Part shown: one piece after another, positions 48,535 to 60,384 of the stretch
Numbering within the stretch: the first letter of the stretch is position 1
Layout: each line of letters begins with the position of its first letter
Origin: Varroa destructor
Taxonomy: Eukaryota; Arthropoda; Arachnida; Mesostigmata; Varroidae
Assembly (NCBI RefSeq): GCF_002443255.2
Contig: NW_019211457.1
Span: 1,652,727-1,716,726, forward strand
Direction of reading: 5' to 3'
DNA: 64,000 nt
The notes under the pieces: generated by a model
Told to the model about the DNA's origin: nothing
Seen by the model: the letters and a program-made list of their open reading frames with translations, nothing else
The model's database searches: none
Made by a program: the position numbers and the translations under genes

Positions 48535-51500
48535 CCCCTATGAATATTCAGCAATAATAAATCGCGTTTCCGTAAATTGACTACTTGGTAGAAAATAAAG
48601 TCCCTTGGTTTACGGCAAATTATTATAAGCTCCCATTATCAATTGCGTTAATAAATCAATTAGGATAACCTATAAGTAATATGTTGATGATCCTTGCTCA
48701 TCCTCACGGTATGATGATTGTATTAGGCCTATTTTTGACTCAAATGACAGTGTGGCACACATAGAGTGCCTGCTCCGCGGGAGTCCTTCACGGTTCGTTG
48801 GTTATTCGCAGCAGATGGCCGGACTCCTCCTTAAGCGGAACCGTCGTTTCTCCTGACCAACAACCGCATGCTTTCTCTGTCCGCAGAGTGGAGTAATTCT
48901 GCCTTGGCCGGCCTCTTTTTTCATCAGCTCCGTCCTTCTCGTACATTCCCTTAGTCACCCTCTTATTCAACGGCGAGTACCGTCGTTTCTAGGAGGCGCG
49001 CTGATGTCCTGAGGTCTCTGAAGTTATGAAGCTTTTCCTCCACCCGTTCTCAAAGCTATATGTGCGCGCATCTTAGACATGAGGGATGGGGTGGCTGAGT
49101 GTTAACGGACGGCCATCAGCCAGGCTGCCAGCAATACTGGTAGCATGGAACGAGACACTCGAAGCAGTTTAGTAAAACTAAAGATGCTACGGCGCTGTAG
49201 AAAAGCCGTTCGTGCCTCTCTTATTCAATCTCTCTCTATGTACAGAATCGCCTCAGATGGTTAGTGCGCCTTCTGACTCCTGAGTTGGCGACGATGTCCA
49301 CAAAGACGACGACAAGTCGAGCCTCGTCGTTTTTACGTCTGGCTGAAATACTCAAGGGAGGGCACACAAGCACATACATATGCATTACCATACAGTCACC
49401 ATTTTCTAAAAGGCTGGTTGGAGATAGTTCGTAGCCCTAAGGGAAGGGTTCGCTGGGGGGCGGTAAACAAACAGCAGCAAGCGAAGTCTGCGTGGTATAC
49501 AAGGCAGCGGCGGTCGTAAGGTGCGCGCGGGAACGCCCTATCGACGCATCTTCATCTCCTAAGTGACGACTGACTAGTCTAGGATCCTGAGTGGTCCTAA
49601 CTCCTCTTGTATCCGCTTGCGGCTCTATCTCGTCGCCTGCGTCGGAGTCAGCGCGACTCCTGCAAACCTAAAGTAGTCCCAGAGTCTCAACTACGTTGCA
49701 ACGAGGAGCTCACTTAGGGGACCCATGCCCACCGCTCCATTCGCCTGCCAGTACTCAGTGCCAAGTCAACCCTGTCGAATACTGCGGTATCCCGCGGAAC
49801 CTTGAAGGAAGGACTAAACAGCACCCGAATATTACTACCAGTACAACCTACTATAAAGAGGAAAAGAATTACCACCAGACGCTGCGGTATGGCAGCATCA
49901 ACAACGGCAACATGGTCTAATATCATGGGGGTGTATGTTTTCCTCTTTTAGAGGAACGGCGAATGCTGGTGAAGATTGGCTCTACCAACTATTCGAGAAC
50001 AGAGCAAGAATCAACTTCGCTACCAAGCGGAACTATCGTTAGTCACCGTCACCGCAGTCGCCCAGCGAAGACATGCCATGTACACTACATATGTTACGAC
50101 GGTGCAGGCAGCTATGGAGCTGAGGGTAACAACCTTTCCTACGAAACGAACCGGGATATATTCTCGTCGGCAAGAAGATGAGATCCGAGTGGCAGCGCTG
50201 GAGTGGAAGCTGCAGCAGCCGTAACATTCACAGCAATAGCAACAACAACAACAACTGTAACAATAACGACGGCCATAGCGAGTACAGGACACCGCCTTTG
50301 TAGGCGCGGCAAAGCAGAACAGGCCCAGGCCTAAAGAAGAGATTATTGAAGGGTCGTTCGGAGGATGATTCGGGTCGAGACGACCTAGCAGCATTGCCTG
50401 GTCATCTATATAGCCACAGCGTAGTTTCGAACCCATCTTAATAATTCTTACTGGTAAGGGTATACCCGCTTGTTATGTGTGTACGTAGACAGCCAAATAG
50501 TAAGCATCAACCTGTTACAATTGCCCTATCGAATGGTCAAGGCGTGCAGATTTCTCGAAAGTAGGTAAACTGGCTCATTGCCCGATATAAAGACACGTAT
50601 CTACGTGAGCTACGTAGGCTTCACTAATAACATTCTTCCGCAGATCATTTATGCATATCTGTAGTTGTATGATAACATATGTAGACCTTTTGAACTTTAC
50701 GCTCGGAACTGCGTTGGCTTCATTGTTCTAGCTCCTACCCACGGTTCTATCAACCCCCTTTACCATTAGTAATATATTTTTCTTTTAGATGCGACTAATG
50801 TCTAAGCAAGGAGAAAATGAAGAACGCTCGAATCGAGCTTTCATAGGTGAACTAGACTTTCGCTGTTCCTCTTGATAACTCAATATAGCAGTGAATCACC
50901 GATTCGCTTATGTATCTAAGACAATATGAATCGTGTATTTAAGCTCAAAGTAGACGCGCACGTATTTAGGTTGAGGCCCCCCGAACACTGAAACAATCCT
51001 TAAGCGTGCGTAATATTTGAAATATTTATATTTACAGCTGCTCGCGTGTTCGGCAAGCAGACGATTGTACTAAGTCATTTTGTAGAAATTTATCCACACA
51101 TGCCGTATGCTGACCCTTTTCTAGATGACTAATAAAACTTATTGATGGCTTTAAGCGGCTATCCGGCGAATGTTCGTTGTTTAAAGCACGGTAGTTCGAC
51201 GCAATTGTCCGAGACGCTGAGTAAATATAACAGAATAAAGATAATGAGCTAGATAATATCGATATTCGGTTTGGAAGATGGCCGTCTTACGATTTTTTTT
51301 GACGAGTCATCTACTTTCTGTCTATCGAGGCGTGCGGTCAACGAGAGCGATGCTGTCCTTCAAGTTAAATGTCTTTTTCTTGATGTTATTTTTTAAAAAT
51401 TTTTCCCATTAAACAAAGAGACACTGTATTTGCCAGACTGGATTATATAATCGTTAAAGATAGGGTTATCTAGACTACTTGAGAGCCACGCAAGTTTAAA
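48535..51500. other. no gene supported
   Basis: GC-richer at 48.8-50.4 kb. A 138-codon minus-strand frame at 50020-50436 carries a Cys cluster that is only the translation of an (AAC)n microsatellite. Nothing else is recognised. Confidence 0.42.
50241..50255 (+). repeat. (AAC)5 microsatellite
   Basis: A short perfect run within a longer AAC/AAT-rich tract. Confidence 0.85.
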
Positions 51501-51502
51501 TG

Positions 51503-51532
51503 TTTTTTTCTTTTTTTTTTTTTTTTTTTTTT
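51503..51532 (+). repeat. T tract (T7-C-T22)
   Basis: A 30-bp T-rich run. It may be the poly(A) tail of a minus-strand retroposed sequence or a simple homopolymer; no coding retroelement remnant was seen next to it. Confidence 0.85.
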
Positions 51533-52908
51533 ATATACTAGCAAATGTTCTGTAATTATGGTAAGCACAGAGACAAGTCACGTAGGCCTTTATGATGCCT
51601 GTCGATCGTGACGAATACCTTCAAATTACATTTAATCAAAATTAATAATATTCTCAATGAACCATTAGAAAATTGTCAAATCGAGAAAAAAAATTCTAGC
51701 GAAAAACGCAGTACGCCGTAACAGCGCTAATTTAATGCTGCCTTACTTATTTTTAAAAATATAAATACCACCACGTTAATAATGCGACCGCAACCTATAC
51801 TATGCGTGCCATTTTAAACAGAAATTAATTTAAGGTAGTACTGGAAAGCCTAAAAAATAGCTAAATTCACTTCTCTACCGCATATAATTCAACAACTACT
51901 CATATAGTTGGCCTTCTAGACACCCGTGAACAGACCCACTTCACTGCAATCCTTATGTGCAGGTGCCATTGCACAAAAGTGTACCTTAGAAAATCATCTT
52001 ATAACTAAAGATCTCCTTAGAAATCAGCGATACCGCGCTCGCAAATATTGTTCCCATAAAAAATACGAGGTATTACTCATCGCATGGATCAACTTCGAAA
52101 CAAGTAGATTCTTATAGAAAGAAGTTTTTCATTATTTGAGCAACACTTAACGCCTTAAATAGCGAAAACGCTAAGGGGCAATCTTTGTAACAAGTACTTT
52201 GTGCACCCAGCCTGACGTACTAGTACTTCCATGTACGAAGCAAAGTCTATACACAACTAGACAGGATGGGGAGCTCAGGCTCCGATGAATAATAACTTTA
52301 TTCCCTAATTATCTACTAATTTTTGTGTCCTCTCCTAAGCGTCACTCCAAGCCAACCTGGTTCTTCATTTAATAGTACTATGGGTGTTTCAACAATTACT
52401 TGAAAATACCTAGTGTACATGTGTTGAAACGCAATCAAGTGTATAGCAAAATAAACGCCTGAAATTTTTTGTATCAATACTTACCCGATCTTAGTTCGTC
52501 CCCACTGTCGGTACTTCCTGCACACTCCAAAACCAAACTCCCGTTAGAACAAAACCACGACAGCCACAGAGAAATAAGTGCTTCGTTATAAGCTAATCTA
52601 TCATAAACACTCTTTCGGTGCTGGCGCATAGCTTCGACTGCGACAGCTACCGATACGCCACAAGCCGCTGACTTCTCGACGATAAAGGGAATCAAGATGG
52701 AAGCTGTAGTGAATACACTTATAAAAAGCACACCCTTGAAAAGTCATCAGGGCGGATGCTAAAATAGCGAAGTTGTATGGCAAGATAACTCGTACAACAG
52801 AAGGAAGACTGCTGCTGGCACAGATGCGTTCGCAGCTCGCGCCCACTACTTTGCCTTCGCCGCCTCCTCCGCCCACCGCTGTGACGGGTCTTAAAGAAAA
52901 GTTGCGTC

Positions 52909-52939
<31 letters not shown>

Positions 52940-55900
52940 CCGGCTCGCTGAACGGCCCTTCCCACACACCTCGTTTTTCGAAGGAAGCCTGCTTCACTCA
53001 ATACGCTGGTCTATGAGTTTGCCTACGGGGTTCAAAAAGTTGGAGCACATGCCCATCTAAAGCTTGCGCCTATGAGACTATCTTAAAGCTGTGCGAAGAC
53101 GTAGTGAAAAGCTGGATAAAGCAAACATTACAGAAATCGAAACTAACACAGATTAGACTGCATCAACAACAACAACGATCTAATGAAAGTGGAGTGCTGC
53201 GAAAATTACAAATGTTTATTTGTTTTAATATTCACCGCCTACAATTAAGTTCTTACCGCAATACGGAATCGATAAAACAGTTCCTCATGCAGGAAGAATT
53301 CGTACGCTCTTCTCTTGATTGTCCTATGCAAGCACCTTCCGTTTGAACATGATCAAATGTTTTTTTATAGTAGTCCATTCTAGAAATTTTATCTTTTGGG
53401 ACAAATCATTCTTAAGAAAAGACGCTTTGAACGCTAGCATCCGACTGATTCCCAATCGCAGACCCTAAATTAGGCGATTTATTTCTTCGCTCGTGAACAA
53501 GATGCCGCTCGATTTCTCCCGTACAGTCCCTACGTCCTTTTTTTGCTATGCGTAAATTGCCTAGCATTCCACGCCCCGGGCGGATCCTTAAAGCAACAAA
53601 ACCGATGAGCCACTTGAAAGATCTATCTCGACTGCTTGCTTCGTTCGCATTTGCCAGGCTTTATGCGTGTGTAAGCTCTGAGAAGCCCTTGTGGTCGTGA
53701 CGGAGAGCCTGCAGCAGTCTATGTGCCTGTGGTAACAGGCAGTAACAGCGTTCTAACTAGCATCAACTTGACTTTCAGCCTGATTGGGCCTCCCCTACTA
53801 GTTCGATTGCAAGGCAGCCTTTTGTCGTTGTATCGTCTCGTGCACGCCGACAAGATGCAGAAAGTGGCCCCCCGCTAAGTAAACACCTTACGGCTACCGC
53901 TCAACTGAACCGCTACCGAGTGCGCAAAGGGACACTTACAACCGCAGATGGCTACCACCCATCTAGACCGATTGGCTGGCAGGATGGGCTGGATCAGGGG
54001 CAAAAGCGCACCCCCAAGCGAAAGCCGCGTCGAGGCGACGCCGTTCTTGGCCGTGTTATAGCCGCCGGATAGTAAAAGTTAGCAGTACGTGAAAATTGGT
54101 TTTTTGGCATTAGCACCCTACGCAGCCAGCAAAGATAGCATCAATAGTAATATCGTTAGTATCCACTACAACACCCCCAGCAGTAGCTGAAACAGATGAA
54201 ATCTATAATCATGCTAATGTTGAACGTCTATAAAGTCTACTTCAGACGTCTGTTGTAGCTTAGTTCGATATGAGTAACGTGGAATTGTTTGCGTCTTTAT
54301 GTATCATCGTCAGTGTTTCCTATACATTCATATTTCCGCGTATATATGGACACACGCGTACCTGTGGATTAACATTTGATGATACTGATCAGATAATAAC
54401 GATAATTATAATAATAATGATAATGATGGTGCCCATACGTGTCTTTCACCTCTCGAAACCATCAGAAGCCGGGTCATCTTTTGACACGGCTTAACATATA
54501 CGAAGTCGACTGAGGCTTGCGGCTTAACAGGAGTTAATCTTCCCAAAAGTCATGTCACTTTTCCCTTCCCTTATAATTGTTTACCACTGCGCGACGATGA
54601 TCCAAGCCCACAACACAACGGGATTGCGCTGCTTTGATCGTCTGCTACTTTTGGACAGTATTCATCCGCTTCCCTTCTATGGAGGGCCGTTCCATCCGTG
54701 AGGAGCAGGTTCTGCGACACATACAACTTCTAGATGCGAAATGCGGCAGTCACAATGACAGACAGAGGAACCGCACGCACTGCCCACTGTCTCTAGAGGA
54801 GTGAGCAAGTGACCCGAATCTATGCTTCGGTCAGACTGAAAGTTCGTGCTAAGCGGGTCATTTCTTAATAAAATAATTACATTATTATGCTTATTGTTAT
54901 TATCGATAGTGGCGACTCTGTTAGTGATGGGCCAGGGGCGTCTGTGCGTAGCTAAACGACCGCTACTCGATCTGTGGCTTATTCGACTAGTAGCTGTTTC
55001 TCTTCATGTGAAAGAGCGGATTGTGTTTTGAGAGTGGCTGAAGACGAAGCAAACGGGGATCATGTACCAGCTTTGCTCTGGGTGGCTGTAGCGCGTTGGT
55101 GTGTAAGTCCAAGCTGACCTGTATCCTGAACATCTTTTCAAATCAGTAGTAGTAAGTCGATGACTATGATCTCAGAAGTCACCCATGCCGGAGACAGTTT
55201 TATCCCCTGCATTCGGATCGTTCGACCCCTTCTCCGTGGTCAGAGGAACAAACTCTTGGAGTATCCACGACCTATTGTCATCTGAACATAGCTTCTTCAG
55301 AGGTAATGTTTTGTGAATATTTTTTTCTGTGTTAAAATATTTGCTGGAATATTTCGGAATGACGTTGCTAATCAGAGAGGAACGGGGTACACTTACAGGC
55401 CAGAGAAGGCTAGCAAATGCACGGGTAAACATTCTAGCTTTTTTTGCTTACATTGAAATGTCTTTCTGAGTAGAATAAAACAAAAATCATGAATGACAAC
55501 ATTTGACGCGTGCAAAAATTGTTTCGCTCCCTCTATATATAGGTACAATGATACGTATTCTCGAGACACCTTAAGACAAACCTATCCATATCGATAATAC
55601 TACACGGATCCAGTTATTAAATTTAAGGTTGAGCTTAAGTTAAAAATTTGTAAAGGCATTTTTGCTTGACAGATAATGGCATCAAGAGGTGACAGCGGGT
55701 TTCAAAATGCGGGATTGGGCCTGAGCATACAATGACTTCTATGAGCAATATCCTTTGCATACGCAGACACTTTTGAGGTGAAGCATTTCCCAACAGCAAT
55801 ACTATACGCAATAGCATAATTGGATTAGATAAACTGATAAGATAAAACGATTTAGAAACTTCAATGTAATTATACTAAAGAATATATTCACTTGTTATAT

Positions 55901-56700
55901 AATATATAATAGCATGTAAGTATAGTCTCCAGCTAAGGCCACTCTTCGGTCCTGCGTTACCCATTTTGGCCCACAGAATCTAACTGCTTCTACCAGAATC
56001 GACGTCGCGTGTAAAGTAGCTGTTGACAGCTGCAACTGAAGCTTCTTCGAACCAACAATAATAACCACTATTCAATTGAAATTTCCACAATTCACCAACG
56101 CTGACGCGAGCTGAACCAAGCGTCATGTCTCCCGCGCAACCGGAGTCGATGGCCTGCCGGAGTTCGTGAGAGGAAATTACTTCTCAACTCCCCCTTCTGC
56201 CTCTTCTCTCTCTTTCTTTCTCTGTTGGAGCTGCCGCAGAGCTCCTGGAGCACCCGGAGCATTCTTTTCTGTTTTCCCGACCACTGGTTTTCTTCTGTGT
56301 TATTTTCTTCACTCGTAGTCCCTCCAGCGCTATTTTATCAGTCTGTGTTGTCCTAGTCACGACACTGTCGTACTCGGGAAGTTGCGGGACGAGCGACTAC
56401 GAACACCGGTAATTAAACGTAATTTGGCCAACAATCTCGCGCTTCTTCTTTAAATCCGTCCTACCTTCCTGGCCGAGGATCTCTGTCTGTCGACTCCTTA
56501 CTTAACTTCCTGGTGGTCGTAATCAGAAGCAATCGTCACGACGACTCTCGCTTCCTCCAACTACCACTTTAACTGCAGCTTCTAGGAGATGACGGACGGC
56601 TAGTTTCTTTTAATCGGTGACTGCAACTATTCGCTAAACACGAACATATAAAGAGTTTTAGAAGCCATCGTTCTCGACCTGCTGAGCTCCAAGTGGACTC
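51533..56700. other. no gene supported
   Basis: AT-rich at 51.5-52.4 kb, with mixed composition afterwards. The 54270-54494 plus frame is ATG-led with a signal-like start, but half its hydrophobic content comes from an ATA/ATG-rich simple stretch (54395-54428). A CT-rich patch lies at 56190-56290. Confidence 0.42.
52912..52936 (+). repeat. (GA)12 microsatellite
   Basis: A perfect dinucleotide run of 12.5 units. Confidence 0.95.
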
Positions 56701-56904
56701 CGTGCTCCACAAGCGCTGAAAGTCTATAAAGTAAATGTGGGAGATCTCAGCTGGTAACTGCGCTTCTCTGATTACACTGCGACCCCCGTGCGGCGTCCAC
56801 TACGGCCTTCAACCGGCAAAAGGCGAAAGTCTACGGCCGTCGAGACCGTCAACACTGAAGGCTACAATTACGACGCCTGAACACTTGTACCTTCGGTGAC
56901 GAAA

Positions 56905-56976
56905 ATGGCGGACTTTGCTTCGGGTGACGCCTTCTCGAAAACTATCAAAAGGAGGGAAGATGAATTCTTAGCTTAG
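56905..56976 (+). CDS. possible first coding exon or short upstream ORF
   Basis: The sequence GAAAATGGCGGAC provides a good start context (purine at -3, G at +4) and a YY1-type ATGGCGG core, which often sits at animal promoters and starts. The peptide is MADFASGDAFSKTIKRREDE plus three residues, then TAG. A donor-like TCGG|GTGACG lies inside, so the real exon could end after six codons. The preceding 150 bases are CpG-richer than their surroundings. No downstream exon was identified and the peptide is not recognised. It could be a chance short frame. Confidence 0.2.
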   Translation: MADFASGDAFSKTIKRREDEFLA

Positions 56977-58648
56977 TGTAGCTATCAGCAGAACTTGCGA
57001 TGAGCAGCGCACCTGTCTTGAGGCCATTTCACACTAGGACCACGACCTTTGCTGCTCCTAGCTTGTCTACAGTCAGCTTTTACCTGCATACTGTTTCTGT
57101 GTTGTGCCTATGAATTGAGCTCATGCTCGAGGTGACTTCATACAGCAGATTTTGACTCCCGGGACAGTGAATAGCTAGTCGTTCTCACGAGAATAGAGGA
57201 AAGCTGTTCTAGATTCCCTAGAACTCTCTGTGGGGGCAACAATGAAGGGTTCGGCAGCTTGTCCTGCCCGTTCGGTTAATAAATACTCTCTCAAGCTTTA
57301 ATTAAAATAGGCGAATTAGTCCCGAACATTCTGTGTATGCACATTCGTTTGAGAGATGGTACTTTCAGACGAGGGCTAAGAAAGAAAGCAAAATTTGTAT
57401 GACACTTTCGCTAGCACGTTTCAACTGATCAATCGGATAGCAGAATTATGACACTGATATAAAGGGATTTGAACAGAGTAATCCTTAAATGTTGTTGCAT
57501 CATACAACCTATTTTTGCTGTGACACGAAACAATTCCTGGTATTTTATAAAAGCTGAGTGGCAAATATGAACAGAATTGGGACATTTAGCTTGAAAGCTT
57601 GTTAACACATTTCACAAAGCTTATTAATACGGAAAGCTCAATGTATAGCTTTTGCCTCAATCCAAAGACGTGATGTATTATGTTAAAAAGTCTCATTGTT
57701 TGCAACTTACACTTTCAAAAACAGTTTAAGTTCCACCATTAAAAAATCGTCGTATTCTATAGTGATAGTCAACGGTGGTCACACGCACCAAAAGATTCCG
57801 CACAAACACTTCAAAGTTTAGCTTCCCCTTCCTCTGAGGATAACTCCGTTGATTTCGTCACGTTATTCGTATTTCATATAACCCTTTTCCCTTATTCCGT
57901 GATACTGGAGGACTACACAAGCGAGGTACCCGTCATTACCAGATCTAAACTGTTATTTGGCTTCCTGTACTTATCCTGCAGCATTTCGACGTCATTGTCA
58001 AAGAAAGCCGATGCTGCTGTCTCGAAGTCTCATTCGTATCGTTTTTGCGCCCCTTGCGGGCAGACCTCGCCTGGAGCTTACTAAATAAGCCCTGTTCATA
58101 TGCCCCCGTTTGGCCCCGTGCGCTCATGCGCGTCGTGAGCAAATAAGTCCCCGAAGTCAGTCAAGTGTATCTGTGCTTGAAGTCTCCCAATGTGACAACA
58201 GAGAAGAGACCTGCCGCAATCCGGCGAACGGTTCGCCCGCCCGCCCGCGCATGATAAGGTGGGAAACGGGGGTATAGCAGTCTCAGGAAACGCTTTCTGC
58301 GAGTGTCCAGTCTTCATCACGCACGCTGTGACCGGATGCCTCCGTAATGATTTTAGTTAACGGATGCGATAATTACAGACAACGCAGCTCCATGCAAGAA
58401 CAGAATCAAATATCTGGCTACGCCAGAGCAATCACATCTTCTACTATGTTAATGTAAATGTGTAAAAATATTTATTAGTATAAAAAGTAACAGTTATGCT
58501 ATGCCCATTACAACACACCTTTTCATAAAATACCCTAAATAGCGTATCTCAATAAGACAGCTTAGATATAATATATACAAATACATATATACATATAAAT
58601 ACATCATCAAATAAAACGTATATAGCCATCTAAAACAATACTGGTATG
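56977..58648. other. no gene recognised
   Basis: Mostly AT-rich with short frames; a slightly GC-richer part at 57.9-58.3 kb shows nothing definite. Confidence 0.48.
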
Positions 58649-58836
58649 TAGAGGGTGGCACAAAAACATCTTGACAGTTTAAAAAAAGGTCCCTTGCCAA
58701 TTGGAGTATTTTCCTTGAGTATAGCTACTCATAATCATCCTTTGTATAGCAATAGTTTGCCTATCTCCTGCTACTTTACCAGATGTAATATAAAAAAGAT
58801 TCCTCCAGCCCTCAGGAAACTTTGCCCCACCCTATA
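58649..58836. mobile_element. short TA-flanked inverted-repeat element
   Basis: The left end TAGAGGGTGGCACAAAAAC and the inward-read right end TATAGGGTGGGGCAAAG are imperfect inverted repeats about 185 bp apart, with TA at the edges. GGGTGG-CAAA ends are of the general type found on IS630/Tc1/mariner elements. The interior encodes nothing. A related end occurs at 63430. I infer a non-autonomous element; arm identity is only moderate. Confidence 0.5.
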
Positions 58837-60005
58837 TATAACAACTTTTGTCTTTAGGTAAATTACTATAGTGTCTTGCTAAGCGGGCTTAAAAACACTT
58901 CAAGGATTACTGGTTTCACATACATTGTTACGAGTCTTTTAATCATTTTCCCTCGTGGCTCGTTGAATCTGGTACAGAAGCTGTCATTTGCCCAGAAGAA
59001 GGCAGTAGAGATGTTATGTGTGATATATACAATGCCTTAGCTAGGGAGAGAAAATTTCCTTGCAAGAAGCAGAGTTGCCACTTGAACTCGTGGCAAGATG
59101 CGGACCGACGCCATCGGTCAAGTGGAGTTTAGTGCAGGAGCTACGCATGGATGCAATCTACCGTAGGTGAAACCAGGCTGGCGGGGGCGTTGTTTCGTTA
59201 GAAGTAATTTCAAGGGGAAGAATCACCCGTCGAAGAGGGTTTGGCTAAAAAATGGCTTCGAGAGTTAGCACTTCCCCACTTGGCATTGACTCCACATAAC
59301 GAGAGATGCGAAAATATGTAGGCCATAGACGAAAGTGATTCTTGTTCGACGTTGTTTGTGAGCACCCTTAGACCTGTCTAGCGAACCATCTAAAGCAAGC
59401 GTCGGAAAACGTAGTTAGAATTTGAGCAGAGGGGATTCAAACAAGCTTACCAACCCGTTGAACATCTCGAGTTCAGATGGGAGCTGATGATCAGGTAGTG
59501 GAAGCACGAGTTGAGAGTTCGTCCTCTGCCGACGCTCCATCATTCTCTTAAGTACGAAACATTTAATTACATCGCTCGCTCGTTTTCAAGACGAAAGCCA
59601 CACCAAACCATAGTTAAAATTACCTTCAGTCTCCCTAAATCAAATTCTAATTTATCTTATTTAATACATAATTTATGGTATACTGAACTAGGAGCTGTTA
59701 GGAGATTATTATGGAAATGGCAATGTATACGAGATGGCTCCGAGAAGGAATCCATCATTATATGACGGCAAATGATAATTAATTGATTCTAACCGAAAGC
59801 AAATATATACATTTTTCTTATTTAGTATATATATATATATTTGTTAAATATTATATGGCTATTTTAATGTTGCTGGTAAAGAGGCAGAATCTGCACAACT
59901 GATTCGGCCAATACGAAACAACCTCCTCGTATTTTTGTAGAATATATAATAAATATAGACTCTAAATAAAGTCGGCGTATATATGCAAAAATTTCATTCA
60001 GAATA
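58837..60005. other. no gene recognised
   Basis: AT-rich sequence. The 59511-59765 frame is unrecognised, an AT microsatellite lies at 59826-59840, and a 7-bp hairpin TTGCCAC/GTGGCAA lies at 59075-59096. Confidence 0.48.
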
Positions 60006-60033
60006 TATCAATATATTTTTGAATATATTGATA
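60006..60033. repeat. perfect 12-bp AT-rich hairpin
   Basis: TATCAATATATT (60006-60017) pairs exactly with AATATATTGATA (60022-60033) around TTTG. It immediately precedes the GC-rich SINE-like segment at 60037. Confidence 0.75.
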
Positions 60034-60036
60034 CTC

Positions 60037-60100
60037 GCCGCGGTGGCTTGTACAACAAGGGCCTTGGTGGCCACAGACTGCAAGCCCGCGAACGACCTAC
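60037..60100 (+). repeat. weak SINE-like head (GCCGCGGTGGCT)
   Basis: GCCGCGGTGGCT at 60037-60048 resembles the A-box head common in tRNA-derived SINEs of several animals, including ticks as I recall. A CCCGCGAACGACC segment near 60084 is a poor B box. No tail was seen. The identification is tentative. Confidence 0.2.
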
Positions 60101-60384
60101 AAAATGTTACACGACGTGTACAAGTTCATTCACGTTTTTATCTACTGTTATAAATGTTATGATACATTACACACAGTATTGGAATATTATTTTCGGCGAG
60201 TCCCACATGTTGTAACATATGATATTACGAATCCGTGTGCTTACTGTTGTTGCTACCACGTTTGTTATAATGAGCATTTTTCTTGAGTTTTATGGCTTTG
60301 TGCGTCATGACGCGTCATCAAGCGCACAAACTAGGATCGACCAAGTTGGTATTATACCAGCGGACAGAATACCCACCTACTAGA

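Noticed and set aside
50020..50436. 138-codon minus-strand frame with a Cys cluster
   Set aside because: The cysteines are the translation of an AAC/GTT microsatellite, and the frame length is within chance expectation.
52489..52525. Minus-strand micro-exon ending at a GTAAGTAT donor
   Set aside because: The donor is excellent, but the proposed exon is about 30 nt and no partner exons were found.
52719..52997. 92-codon minus-strand frame with Ser-Leu repeats
   Set aside because: The repeats are the translated (GA)n microsatellite at 52912-52936.
54270..54494. ATG-led frame with two hydrophobic segments
   Set aside because: The second segment is the translation of an ATA/ATG simple stretch, and the length is within chance.
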